Below, one piece after another: positions 1 to 7,858 of a DNA stretch of 64,000 nt. Location: NCBI RefSeq assembly GCF_031624635.1, contig NZ_JAMQOQ010000004.1:124001-188000 (forward strand), written 5' to 3'. Under the pieces are notes generated by a model, which was not told the DNA's origin, did not search any database, and saw nothing but the letters and a program-made list of their open reading frames with translations. The position numbers were made by a program, and so were the translations under genes. The first letter of the stretch is position 1. Every line of letters begins with the position of its first letter. This DNA comes from Halogeometricum sp. S3BR5-2 (GTDB taxonomy: Archaea; Halobacteriota; Halobacteria; Halobacteriales; Haloferacaceae).

Positions 1-518
1 TCCACGAGAACACCTCTTACGCCCCGTGGAAGCGGGCGCTGACGAAAGTGGGGAAAGAAGAGCAGTTCCACCTCCGCCACGGCGAGACGTGGATGCGCCG
101 CCTCTCCAACAAGAACGACAAGACGAAGCAGAAGGTGCAGGACGCCGTCGACTGGATGTTCCCCATCGCCCTCGAGTGGTTCGGACTGCCGGACGACAAG
201 AAGAAGCACGACGACCAACTCGCCTACCGGATCAAGGGCCTGAGCAACGACGAACTCCGCCAGAAGTGGATGGACAGCGCCGTCCCCGTCTGCAACCAGA
301 TGGACATCGACGTTCCCGCCCACTACGACGAGGAGGCCGACGAGTACGTCGTCGAGTACGAGATGCCGGCGCACTTCGAGCCCGAAACCAAGACCTGGCA
401 CTTCGACGAGAACACCACGTGGGACGACGTCATCGACCGCTGGCGCTCCCGCGGTCCGGCCAACGAGAAGTACGTGAACCTCCTGCAGTCGAACCAACTG
501 GACCCCGTCTCAGCATGA
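1..518 (+). CDS. paaA: Phenylacetyl-CoA epoxidase subunit PaaA (3' part)
   Basis: This is the C-terminal 171 residues or so of the catalytic subunit of the ring 1,2-phenylacetyl-CoA epoxidase, a di-iron multicomponent oxygenase that epoxidises phenylacetyl-CoA. The 5' end is cut by the window; reading starts in frame at base 3. The segment carries the typical PaaA stretch with IALEWFGLPDD and the C-terminal region ending NEKYVNLLQSNQLDPVSA. The di-iron ligands lie in the missing N-terminal part. The stop overlaps the start of the next gene by 4 bases (ATGA), so the paa genes form one translationally coupled unit. Assignment rests on the family sequence and on the following paaD, paaB and paaC. 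Confidence 0.93.
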   Translation, partial: HENTSYAPWKRALTKVGKEEQFHLRHGETWMRRLSNKNDKTKQKVQDAVDWMFPIALEWFGLPDDKKKHDDQLAYRIKGLSNDELRQKWMDSAVPVCNQMDIDVPAHYDEEADEYVVEYEMPAHFEPETKTWHFDENTTWDDVIDRWRSRGPANEKYVNLLQSNQLDPVSA

Positions 519-898
519 GCATCCAACAACGGACCGACTCCGACGCGGCACCGCTCGGACCGACCGAGGACGCCACTGCCTTCGAGGAGGAGATATGGGC
601 GAACCTCGACGAGATTCCCGACCCGCACATTCCGGTGAGCCTCGTCGAGATGGCGATGATATACGACGTGCACGTCGAACAGAACGCCGGCGGGGCGGAC
701 GTGCGCGTCGAGATGACGTTCCCCTGCATGGGCTGTCCGGCCTACGACATGATACTCGACGACGTGCGCGCGTGCCTGCGGACGATGGCGGGCGTCGACG
801 ACGTCGACGTCGACGTCGTGTGGAGCCCCGTCTGGGAGAAGAGCATGCTGACGCAGGACGTCCGAGAGAAGATGCGGGAGTCCGGTATCGCGCTATGA
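515..898 (+). CDS. paaD: PaaD-type DUF59/MIP18 protein (N-terminal half of PaaD)
   Basis: A 127-residue protein with a MIP18/DUF59 (SufT-like) domain from about residue 30 to 125. It contains the conserved MGCPA motif and a VVWSPVWEKSML stretch that matches PaaD of the phenylacetate pathway. PaaD is required for the epoxidase and is thought to help Fe-S cluster or metal assembly. Bacterial PaaD has a second C-terminal zinc-ribbon domain that is absent here; a separate gene at 1876-2040 encodes just that domain. The start ATG overlaps the paaA stop and the stop overlaps the paaB start, both as ATGA. Confidence 0.88.
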   Translation: MSIQQRTDSDAAPLGPTEDATAFEEEIWANLDEIPDPHIPVSLVEMAMIYDVHVEQNAGGADVRVEMTFPCMGCPAYDMILDDVRACLRTMAGVDDVDVDVVWSPVWEKSMLTQDVREKMRESGIAL

Positions 899-1107
899 AG
901 TACGAGGTGTTCGCTCGCATCAACGCCGGAGACGAACTCATCAACGTCGGCAACGTCGACGCGGAGAACGACCGACTCGCCAAGGTGTACGCCTACCGGA
1001 CGTTCGACGAGGAGGACTGGGACCGACTCGTCGTCGTCCGCCGCGAGCACATGGTGGAGGCCACCAACGTCGGCCACATGCCGGACACGCCGGGTGATGC
1101 CGCGTGA
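895..1107 (+). CDS. paaB: Phenylacetyl-CoA epoxidase subunit PaaB
   Basis: A 70-residue protein, somewhat shorter than the roughly 95 residues of bacterial PaaB. It starts MKYEVFARI, matching the YEVFVR core of the family, followed by a VGNVDAENDRLAKVYAYR segment and an RLVVVRREHMVEA strand. PaaB is a small structural subunit that bridges the PaaAC catalytic pairs in the epoxidase complex. Start and stop both overlap neighbours by four bases (ATGA with paaD, GTGA with paaC), which argues for stoichiometric translation of the complex. Confidence 0.88.
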   Translation: MKYEVFARINAGDELINVGNVDAENDRLAKVYAYRTFDEEDWDRLVVVRREHMVEATNVGHMPDTPGDAA

Positions 1108-1874
1108 GCGAGTGGTCCGACGAGGCGGTCGACTACGTGCAAGCCGTCGCCGACACGAAACTCGTGCTGTCGCAGCGGTACGCCGAGTGGATGTTCTCGG
1201 GGCCGGTGCTCGAAGACGACATCGCGGGCGCGAGCGCCGCGCAGGACGAACTCGGCCACGTCCGCCAACTGTTCCGACTGCTCGGTCAGCAGGGACGCGA
1301 GGACGACTGGCTCGAAGGCGACCGGACGCCGGCGGAGTTCGCGAACGCGGCGACGGTCGACGAGAAACCCGGGTCGTGGGTCGACTTCGTCGTGCGCGTC
1401 GGTCTGACCGAACGCGCCGCGTGGTACCTCATCGACGCCATCGACCACGAGGACTTCGAGGGCCTCGGCACCCGCATCGGGCAGGACGAGTTCTTCCACT
1501 TGGAGTTCCTCGACGGCCGTCTGGAGACGATGGGCGACGAGCGGACGGACGAAGTGAGCGCGGCGCTCGAATCCGCGCTCCCGGAGGTGCTCGCGTTCCT
1601 CGGCCCCGCCGCGTACGACGAGGAGGCGGACCCCCTCGTCGCGTCCGGCTTCACCGACCGACCGGCCTCGGCCCTGCGCGCGGCGTTCGTCGGCCGCCTC
1701 GAGGAGATACTCGAAGGGACGGCCGTCGACGTCGACGCCCTCGACGTGGACTGGGACGCCCCCTCCCTCGACGAGTGGGACGAGCGCCGACGGCGGACGG
1801 GCGACGGCACCGTCTCCGAAGGGGACGTGGAATCGCTCAGCGGCGTCCAGAACGCCGAGTTCAGGATGGACTGA
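1104..1874 (+). CDS. paaC: Phenylacetyl-CoA epoxidase subunit PaaC
   Basis: A 256-residue ferritin-like four-helix protein, PaaC, the non-catalytic structural partner of PaaA in the epoxidase. It has the family landmarks LVLSQRYAEW near the N terminus, DDIAGASAAQDELGH around residue 40 and IGQDEFFHLEFLDG near residue 130. The start is GTG, overlapping the paaB stop. A start there gives the usual family length of about 250 residues. The stop is followed after one base by the zinc-ribbon gene. No PaaE reductase gene is seen downstream, so the electron-transfer component must lie to the left of the window or elsewhere. Confidence 0.93.
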   Translation: MSEWSDEAVDYVQAVADTKLVLSQRYAEWMFSGPVLEDDIAGASAAQDELGHVRQLFRLLGQQGREDDWLEGDRTPAEFANAATVDEKPGSWVDFVVRVGLTERAAWYLIDAIDHEDFEGLGTRIGQDEFFHLEFLDGRLETMGDERTDEVSAALESALPEVLAFLGPAAYDEEADPLVASGFTDRPASALRAAFVGRLEEILEGTAVDVDALDVDWDAPSLDEWDERRRRTGDGTVSEGDVESLSGVQNAEFRMD

Positions 1875-1875
1875 C

Positions 1876-2040
1876 ATGTCGGCGACGCACCCCGAGTGCC
1901 CGTTCTGCGGGTCGACGGACACCGAACGACACTCGCAGTTCGGCTCGGAAGTCTCGAAGAGCCAGTACTACTGCAACGGCTGTCACACCGTCTTCGAGCG
2001 CATCAAGTACGACGGAGAGGTCGCGGACTCGGGCCGGTAA
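1876..2040 (+). CDS. PaaD C-terminal zinc-ribbon protein
   Basis: A 54-residue protein with the pattern CPFCGS near residue 9 and CNGC near residue 34, a four-cysteine zinc ribbon. The linker HSQFGSEVSKSQYYC corresponds to the segment around the FGST motif in the C-terminal domain of bacterial PaaD. It begins one base after the paaC stop, so it belongs to the same transcript. I read it as the detached second half of PaaD, with the DUF59 half encoded at 515-898. It falls below common length cut-offs and would easily be missed. Confidence 0.82.
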   Translation: MSATHPECPFCGSTDTERHSQFGSEVSKSQYYCNGCHTVFERIKYDGEVADSGR

Positions 2041-2116
2041 CTGCCGAGTTCGAAAGTCGGCATATAGCGGCGTTAGCGGCTGTACTAGCCGTATTCCCGG
2101 TTTGCGTGTCGGTAAC

Positions 2117-2125
2117 TATTTATAC
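2117..2125 (+). promoter_or_regulatory. TATA box of the enoyl-CoA hydratase gene
   Basis: TATTTATAC is centred 27 bp upstream of the ATG at 2149, the spacing expected for a leaderless haloarchaeal transcript. It separates this gene from the paa unit, which ends at 2040. Confidence 0.6.
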
Positions 2126-2148
2126 TGTCCTATGGATGTAGGAGTCGT

Positions 2149-2988
2149 ATGGAGACCTTCGCAGAACTCGAACTAGAGAACTTCGAGACCGAGCAGGACG
2201 GACACGTCGGCATCGTGCGTCTGAACAAGCCGCCCGCGAACGCCCACGACGCCGACATGGTGCTGGAGTTCCAGAAGATGGTCGAGACCATCCGCTTCGA
2301 CGAGACGGTCCGCGCCGCCGTGCTGAGCAGCACCAGTGACAAGTTCTTCTCCTCGGGGTACGATATCCAGGCGCTGCAGGACGAGAGCCCCGAACACATC
2401 GGCTACGCGAGTCAGACCAGCAAGGAGTCCATCCTGAAGATGCGCTCGACGGACACCATCTTCATCGCCGCCGTCGACGGCCACTGCATGGGCGGCGGTC
2501 TGGAGTTCGCGCTCGCGACGGACATCCGCTACTGCGGCGACGACGACGGCTACAACCTCGGCGTCCCCGAGGTGAAACTCGGCCTCATCCCCGGCGAGGC
2601 GGGGACCCAACTCCTGCCCCGCTACGTCGGCCGGTCGAAGGCGCTCAAGATGATGCTCAACGACGAGCGCCTCACGCCGAGCGAGGCGGCGGACGCGGGC
2701 ATCATCGACGAACTGGTCGAACCCGGCACCTGCGAGGAGGAGGCCATCGAGTTCGCGAAACAGGTCGCGAGCCTTCCGAACAAGGCGGTCGGGCACATCA
2801 AAGTCGCCATCAACGAGGGGATGGAGATGTCGCTGTACGACGCGCTGGCGCACGAGCGCGAACTGCAGAACCAGTTGTTCGACACCGAGGGAGCGAAGGA
2901 GGGGATCAGCGCGTTCCTCGAGAAGCGCGACCCGGACTTCATCAAGGCCGAACTCGGCGACGACGCCGTCACGAGCGACGACGACTGA
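2149..2988 (+). CDS. Enoyl-CoA hydratase/isomerase family protein
   Basis: A 279-residue crotonase-fold protein. The oxyanion-hole segment FFSSGYDIQ lies near residues 66-74. Both catalytic glutamates of true hydratases are present: E119 in MGGGLEF and E141 in GVPEVKLG. This predicts hydration of a trans-2-enoyl-CoA or an enoyl-CoA isomerase reaction. It has its own TATA box but lies just behind the paa unit in the same direction, so a role in the lower phenylacetate or beta-oxidation steps is a reasonable inference, not proven. The C terminus ends in an acidic run (TSDDD), typical for haloarchaea. Confidence 0.85.
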   Translation: METFAELELENFETEQDGHVGIVRLNKPPANAHDADMVLEFQKMVETIRFDETVRAAVLSSTSDKFFSSGYDIQALQDESPEHIGYASQTSKESILKMRSTDTIFIAAVDGHCMGGGLEFALATDIRYCGDDDGYNLGVPEVKLGLIPGEAGTQLLPRYVGRSKALKMMLNDERLTPSEAADAGIIDELVEPGTCEEEAIEFAKQVASLPNKAVGHIKVAINEGMEMSLYDALAHERELQNQLFDTEGAKEGISAFLEKRDPDFIKAELGDDAVTSDDD

Positions 2989-3033
2989 ACCGGCGACGCT
3001 CTCGGAAGGCGAGTCCGACCGTCGGCTTCGACG

Positions 3034-3057
3034 CCGAATCCGAATCCGAATCCGACT
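3034..3057. repeat. Short tandem repeat, four CCGAAT-type hexamers
   Basis: Three perfect CCGAAT units followed by CCGACT lie between two convergent genes. The role is unknown; it may be simple slippage. Confidence 0.6.
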
Positions 3058-3067
3058 TCGAGTTCCG

Positions 3068-3078
3068 TTTTTCTTTTT
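3068..3078 (+). terminator. T-rich terminator between convergent genes
   Basis: Two T5 runs split by one C follow the enoyl-CoA hydratase stop by about 80 bases. Oligo-T tracts without a strong hairpin are the usual archaeal termination signal. Confidence 0.4.
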
Positions 3079-3117
3079 CGCGCGAGAGAAGAGGGTGTGA
3101 CCGCAGAGGGCGGCGTC

Positions 3118-4272
3118 TCAGAGGTCGAGCGTCTGGCGGGCGATGGTCGTCCGCTGTATCTCGGAGGTGCCGCCGATGAGGCTGAGGATGCGCGCGTCGC
3201 GGTAGTAGCGTTCGAGCGGTAGGTCCGTCCGGTAGCCCTTCCCGCCGTACACCTGCATCGCGTTGCGGGTGACGAACTCGGCCGCCTCGCTCCCGGCGAG
3301 TTTGGCGGCGCTCGACAGTCTGGTCTCGCCGTCTCCGTCCGCGATGGCGTAGGCGGACGAGTAGACGGCGTGCCGGGCGGCCGAGAGCTGTTGGTACATA
3401 TCGGCGACGAGTACCTGCACCGCCTGGTACTCGCCGACTGGCTGTCCCCCCTGCTCTCGGTCGCCGGCGTAGTCGACGGCGGCGTCGAACGCGCCGCGCC
3501 CGATGCCGGCGCCGATGGCGCCGATGCCGGTTCGTGCCATGTCGATGGTACCCATGGCGATGCGGAAGCCCTGCCCGACGCTCCCGAGGAGGTCGTCGGC
3601 GGGGACCGCCACGTCCTCGAACGTCGAGTCGCCCGTGACGTGCCCGCGCATCCCCATGTACTCGACGCGGTCGAAGGCGAACCCGTCGGTCTCGTCCGCA
3701 CCGGGGACGAGGAAGACGCTGACGCCGTGGGAGTCGTCGGGTTGCGGGCGCTTGCGGGCGACGACGAGGTGGACGTCCGCGACGCCGGCGTTCGTCCCGA
3801 ACGCCTTCTCGCCGGAGAGTCGGTAGCCGTCGTCCGTCGCCTCGGCGACCGTCTCCAACTCGGAGGGGGAACTTCCGGCGCCGGGTTCGGTCAGGAGCAT
3901 CGCGCCGACGGCCTCCCCGTTCGCCATCGGTTCGAGGTATCGCTCCTTCTGCTCCTCGGTCCCGAACCGGGCGATGGGGAGGGCCGCGAACGTGTGCCCC
4001 TGAATCGTCTCGGCGACGGCGCCGCTCTCGGCCGCGATGCGCTCGACCGCCAAGCAGTAGCCGAGGAAGTCCGAGGAGAGGTCGCCGTAGCCGTCGGGGA
4101 GGAGGAGTCCGAGCAGACCGCGTTCGCCCGCCGCCTCGACGACGTCGCGCGGGAACTCGTCGGTCTCCTCTATCTCCTCCGCTCGGGGCGCGACGACCTC
4201 TTCGACGAACGCGTCCGCCCTGTCGCGGACGGTCCGGTGGCTCTCCGACAGCGCTGCCTCGATGAGATGCAT
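3118..4272 (-). CDS. Acyl-CoA dehydrogenase family protein
   Basis: A 384-residue FAD-dependent acyl-CoA dehydrogenase by fold and length. It has the flavin-binding LTEPGAGS motif near residue 150 and the C-terminal YGGKGYRTDLPLERYYRDAR block. The ATG at 4272 was chosen because it starts at MHLIEAAL, the usual first helix, and has a TATA-like sequence 29 bp upstream. The position of the catalytic glutamate in medium-chain enzymes (IYEGT) reads LIGGT here, and the alternative helix-G position used by isovaleryl- and long-chain enzymes reads DMARTG, again without Glu. Either the base sits elsewhere or the enzyme does not carry out a standard alpha,beta-dehydrogenation. Confidence 0.85.
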   Translation of the reverse strand: MHLIEAALSESHRTVRDRADAFVEEVVAPRAEEIEETDEFPRDVVEAAGERGLLGLLLPDGYGDLSSDFLGYCLAVERIAAESGAVAETIQGHTFAALPIARFGTEEQKERYLEPMANGEAVGAMLLTEPGAGSSPSELETVAEATDDGYRLSGEKAFGTNAGVADVHLVVARKRPQPDDSHGVSVFLVPGADETDGFAFDRVEYMGMRGHVTGDSTFEDVAVPADDLLGSVGQGFRIAMGTIDMARTGIGAIGAGIGRGAFDAAVDYAGDREQGGQPVGEYQAVQVLVADMYQQLSAARHAVYSSAYAIADGDGETRLSSAAKLAGSEAAEFVTRNAMQVYGGKGYRTDLPLERYYRDARILSLIGGTSEIQRTTIARQTLDL

Positions 4273-4296
4273 ACGACCACCGAGTCGGCGTGTGAC

Positions 4297-4306
4297 CCCA
4301 TAAACG
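4297..4306 (-). promoter_or_regulatory. TATA box of the acyl-CoA dehydrogenase gene
   Basis: On the minus strand the sequence reads CGTTTATGGG, centred about 29 bp upstream of the start at 4272. It supports a leaderless start there and not at the longer upstream ATG at 4362. Confidence 0.5.
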
Positions 4307-4413
4307 TACGTGCCGGCCGAGGCGCCGGAGAGACGGTGTAATCGGTATCGGCCGAAGCGCATACCGCGAACACGTCCGCGGTCTGCTGCTCTTCACTACC
4401 ACACAGTTCGATT

Positions 4414-4503
4414 CTAATCCCGAATGCCCGAATCGAGGTACTTCTCGCGGAGGATGTACTTATAGAACTCTTTTCCGATGTTGTACCCGCGGTATCGATC
4501 TAA
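4414..4503 (-). pseudogene. Possible C-terminal gene remnant
   Basis: A 29-codon open stretch on the minus strand ends in a TAG at 4414-4416. Its residues include YNIGKEFYKYILREKYLDSG, which looks like real protein and is richer in Lys and Tyr than neighbours. An in-frame TGA at 4504-4506 precedes it and no start codon is present. I cannot name the parent family. It may be the tail of a gene lost by deletion. Confidence 0.25.
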
Positions 4504-4564
4504 TCAGCTCGAAAAATAAGTCCAAACTCGCTCATCGATGGGGAACGTCGAGAGGCCGTTGAAA

Positions 4565-5005
4565 CTACGATATCGCCGCGTGGACGGACTGCGAGTACGT
4601 TCGTCCGACCTGCTTCGCGACCGAGAGCCAGTCGGTATCGACCCACACTTCCACCACTTTCCCGCCTCGGTGTCTGTGCCGCCCGGTGCCGCGGAACGAA
4701 ACCGGCGACGCGTTCGGACCGAGTCCGGGTATCGCGGGGGTGCCGGAGAACACCCACGAGGCGTAGACGAACTCGTCGTCCGCGTGCATCTCTTCGAGTT
4801 CGATTCGGCAGTCGGGGAACACCCGCTGAAACAGTTCGACCGTTCGGCGGTACTGCGACCGCGTGACCGTTCGGTCGCCCGGAAACCCGTGTCCTCGGAA
4901 GTCGAGCGAGTAGATGTCCCGGATGGCGTCCATGTCGCGTTGCTTCCACACCCGCGTGAAATCCTGGCGACTGACCTGCATCCGTTCGCGCTTGGAGGGA
5001 CCCAT
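4565..5005 (-). CDS. SnoaL-like ester cyclase/NTF2-fold protein
   Basis: A 146-residue protein of the SnoaL-like polyketide-cyclase family (NTF2 fold). Landmarks are RVWKQRDMDAIRDIYSLDFRGHG near the N terminus, YRRTVELFQRVFPDCRIELEEMHADDEFVYASW in the middle and a VVEVWVDTDW strand near the C terminus. The ATG at 5005 (MGPSKRERMQ) gives the family length; a further ATG at 4981 is also possible. Such proteins bind or rearrange small hydrophobic ligands, and the substrate cannot be told here. It stands alone between an acyl-CoA dehydrogenase and a divergent histidine kinase. Confidence 0.78.
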   Translation of the reverse strand: MGPSKRERMQVSRQDFTRVWKQRDMDAIRDIYSLDFRGHGFPGDRTVTRSQYRRTVELFQRVFPDCRIELEEMHADDEFVYASWVFSGTPAIPGLGPNASPVSFRGTGRHRHRGGKVVEVWVDTDWLSVAKQVGRTYSQSVHAAIS

Positions 5006-5214
5006 GCTCAGTAGTATCGGATCGGTGTCATAGCTGCTCGCCCTATTCGCAGGTCCTGACTGTCGATTCGCTCGCGGTGGAAACGACATTCGGGATGCAG
5101 TCGGGGAAACGGTGGTCGCCGGGACGGGAGAGAGAAAACACCGGGACCGCGGTCGAATCGGGCGAATGCTTTATATTCTAGCCACGGAGACAGTCACCGA
5201 CCGGAAGACGATAG

Positions 5215-6945
5215 ATGTGGCAACAGACTCCCTACGCGTATCCGACCCTGCTCGCAGCGCTCCTCTCGGTCTTTCTCGGGGTCTACGCGCTCTCGTATCG
5301 GAGTCGGAACGGTCGGACGCCCGTTCTGACGGCGTTCATCTGCGCCGCCGCGGCGCTCTCGCTTTGGTCGGGCTTCTCGGCCGTCAAACTCCTCAGCACC
5401 GACCCCGCGGTGAAACTGCTCGCCTACCGTCTGCTCTACGTGGGCGCGGCGCCCATCGGCGCGTTCAGCCTCCTGTTCGCGCTGTCGTACACCGACCGCG
5501 ACGAGTGGCTACGGCCGCCGGCCGTCGCGGCGATGCTGAGCGTCCCGGCGCTCTACGTGGGTCTCGTGTTCGCGAACCCCGCCGGCCTCGCGATAGAGGG
5601 CACGCGCCTCGTCGAGACGGGCGGACTCCTCGTCCTCCGGGTCGACGTGGGCCCCGCGCACGTGCTGTTGCAACTGCTCTACAACGCCGCGCTCTCGCTC
5701 GTCGCGCTCGCTATCGTCGGCGTCGAGGCGTTCCGACTCGGCCGCGAGTACGTCCCGCAGGCGTCGCTCCTCGGTCTGGGTATCGGCGCTCCGCTCTTGG
5801 TGGTGGGCGCGACGTACGCGGGAATCCCGCCGTTCACCGCGGATCACGTCAACTTCGTCCCGGCGTCCACGGCGGTGACGGCCGCGGCGCTCGGCGTCGC
5901 GCTGTTCCGATACCGGCTGTTGGACCTCCCGCCCATCGCCTACACGACGGCGCTCGAAGCGTCGCCCGACGGCGTCCTCGTCGTCGACGGAACCGGACGG
6001 GTCGTCCACGCGAACGACCCCGGCGAGCGGTTCTTCGCCGCGGGCGGGGGCGCGGTCGGCGACGCTTTCGAGGCGGGCTTTCCGGAGGTAGACCTCGAAA
6101 AGCCGGAGACGGACACCGTCCGAGTCGGAGGCGAGAGCGGCGACGGAAGTGACGGGAGCGACGTGCGGTTTCTGAGCGTCCGGACGCAGACGCTCGACCG
6201 GCGCGGACAGCACGTCGGCTGGGTGGTCGTCCTGCGCGACGTGACCGCTCTCCAAGAGCGGAAACACGCCATCGAAGAACAGAACGAGCGGCTCAGGCTC
6301 CTGAATCAGATCGTCCGACACGACATCCGAAACGACATGTCGGTCGTCCTCGGCAACGCGCACCTCCTCGAATCGCTCGTCGACGGCGAGGAGGCCCGGA
6401 CTCGGCTCGAAACCATCGTCCGGAACGGCGAGCACGCCGTCGAACTCACCGAGACGATGCGCGGACTGATGCAGACGATGCTCGACGACGCGTCGGACCT
6501 CGAAGCGGTGTCGCTCCGGGAGGTTCTGAGGCGCGAGGTCGACTCCGCGCGGGCGGGCGACGACGACTGCGCGCTGCGCGTCTCGGAGGACCTCCCCGAC
6601 GTGCAGGTCCTCGCCGACGAGGCGCTGGGGACGGTGTTCCGGAACCTGCTCACGAACGGGATTCGACACAGCGACGCCGAGCGGCCGAGCGTGACGGTGT
6701 CCGCGAGCGACGAGGGGGACGCCGTCGTCGTCGCCGTCGCGGACGACGGACCCGGGATACCCCCCGAACGTCGCGAGGAGATATTCGGCCGCGGCAGCAA
6801 GGGGCTCGAAAGCCCGGGAACGGGCATCGGACTCTACCTCGTCGAGACGCTCGTGAGCGGGTACGGCGGCGAGGTTTGGGTCGAGGACAACGACCCCCGA
6901 GGGTCGGTCTTCCTCGTCCGTCTACCGAAAGCGCCGTCGGAGTAG
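5215..6945 (+). CDS. 7TM-type membrane histidine kinase with PAS domain
   Basis: A 576-residue sensor kinase. Seven hydrophobic segments span about residues 10-235, the haloarchaeal 7TM sensor module. A PAS-like domain follows (about 245-345), then a HisKA region with the phospho-accepting His at H369 in IVRHDIRND. The C-terminal HATPase has NLLTNGIRHSD (N box), DDGPGIPP (G1) and GTGIGLYLV (G2). It should autophosphorylate and pass phosphate to a response regulator, but none is adjacent. A TATA-like TTTATATTC lies about 43 bp upstream of the ATG. The signal is unknown. Confidence 0.9.
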   Translation: MWQQTPYAYPTLLAALLSVFLGVYALSYRSRNGRTPVLTAFICAAAALSLWSGFSAVKLLSTDPAVKLLAYRLLYVGAAPIGAFSLLFALSYTDRDEWLRPPAVAAMLSVPALYVGLVFANPAGLAIEGTRLVETGGLLVLRVDVGPAHVLLQLLYNAALSLVALAIVGVEAFRLGREYVPQASLLGLGIGAPLLVVGATYAGIPPFTADHVNFVPASTAVTAAALGVALFRYRLLDLPPIAYTTALEASPDGVLVVDGTGRVVHANDPGERFFAAGGGAVGDAFEAGFPEVDLEKPETDTVRVGGESGDGSDGSDVRFLSVRTQTLDRRGQHVGWVVVLRDVTALQERKHAIEEQNERLRLLNQIVRHDIRNDMSVVLGNAHLLESLVDGEEARTRLETIVRNGEHAVELTETMRGLMQTMLDDASDLEAVSLREVLRREVDSARAGDDDCALRVSEDLPDVQVLADEALGTVFRNLLTNGIRHSDAERPSVTVSASDEGDAVVVAVADDGPGIPPERREEIFGRGSKGLESPGTGIGLYLVETLVSGYGGEVWVEDNDPRGSVFLVRLPKAPSE

Positions 6946-7057
6946 TGCGAGGCCCTCCGCGCGGGTCTCGCGACGGGAGTGGTGACACGCTCCGCTCCCG
7001 ACGGCGTCGGCAGTCGAGGCCGGCGACCGGAAGCCGAGCGACCGGACGACTACCGCG

Positions 7058-7231
7058 TCACCGACTGACGGCGATTCGCACGAGATTTCCCCCGACGGCC
7101 GCGAACGCCCCGACCTGAAGCAACCCGATCAGGAGCGCGTCCGCGGACCCCGGCGACCAACCGCACGCGACGGCGCCGAGGAGCGCACACGCGGTTATCA
7201 GTCCGAGCACCCCGTCCACCTGGTCAGACAT
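7058..7231 (-). CDS. Small two-span membrane protein
   Basis: A 57-residue protein starting MSDQVDGVLGLITACALLG. It has two hydrophobic stretches (about residues 8-25 and 31-50) with a short loop, and a basic C terminus ending VRIAVSR. A TATA box sits 26 bp upstream of the ATG, so a leaderless transcript is expected. No known family is recognised. It lies between the histidine kinase and a zinc-finger gene, both on the other strand. Confidence 0.6.
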   Translation of the reverse strand: MSDQVDGVLGLITACALLGAVACGWSPGSADALLIGLLQVGAFAAVGGNLVRIAVSR

Positions 7232-7253
7232 ACTCGACGTTCTTCGAGTGGTT

Positions 7254-7260
7254 ACTTATA
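7254..7260 (-). promoter_or_regulatory. TATA box of the small membrane protein gene
   Basis: The minus strand reads TATAAGT about 26 bp upstream of the start codon at 7231, inside an AT-rich stretch. Beyond it, up to 7478, I see no convincing gene. Confidence 0.5.
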
Positions 7261-7478
7261 GTTTTACACGATTTAAGTGATTAGATATAGAATTAACGTT
7301 CGATGAGTAATATATAAGACATGACTCGGAGAAGCCGGTTCGTGGCAGTGAGCGCCCGTTATCACTTCGTATCGGCCGGAAACGGAGTGAGTCCCCTCGT
7401 CACGGGTGCGTATTATGTCTCCCATGAGACTCATCAGTTCGGCAAAAAGTGGTATCAGTAACCACAGAATAGGAGTCG

Positions 7479-7700
7479 ATGTACATGGCAGTCCGAAACT
7501 CGAGCGGGGACGTCCCCGACTGGCGGATCAGAACGTGCTCCGACTGCGGCGGCGAACGAGAGCACGAGGTGACGGTCAGGTTCCGGACGGACGCGACCCG
7601 GGAGGCGATACAGCCGCAGAACGAGGTGTTCGCGCGCCAACCGTACCGGCTGCTGGAGTGTCTCTACTGCGGGGCGTCGCGGAGCGAACGGGTCGTCTGA
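7479..7700 (+). CDS. Small zinc-ribbon protein
   Basis: A 73-residue protein with two cysteine pairs, CSDC near residue 20 and CLYC near residue 61, forming a zinc ribbon of a type common in haloarchaea. An AGGAG sequence lies 5 bases before the ATG at 7479, so that start is preferred over the ATG two codons later. No catalytic motif is seen. Such small zinc-finger proteins often have regulatory or protein-binding roles in haloarchaea; here the role is unknown. Confidence 0.75.
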   Translation: MYMAVRNSSGDVPDWRIRTCSDCGGEREHEVTVRFRTDATREAIQPQNEVFARQPYRLLECLYCGASRSERVV

Positions 7701-7858
7701 GACGACGAGACGAGCGCGTGAGGGGGACGAGGTGCGAACCGGGAAAGGCAGAATCCCCCTCGTCTCCGACGATGGGTCCGCCGGGGTATGTTTCTTCTCG
7801 CTATGTGGATACGGGGCACGGAGCCGAAGCGGTTCCGTACCGCGATTCGAGTGACCGG

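Noticed and set aside
7321-7461. A 46-codon ORF starting ATGACTCGG after a TATATAA sequence
   Set aside because: The TATA-like sequence is too close to the ATG for a leaderless start, and the peptide shows no conserved feature.
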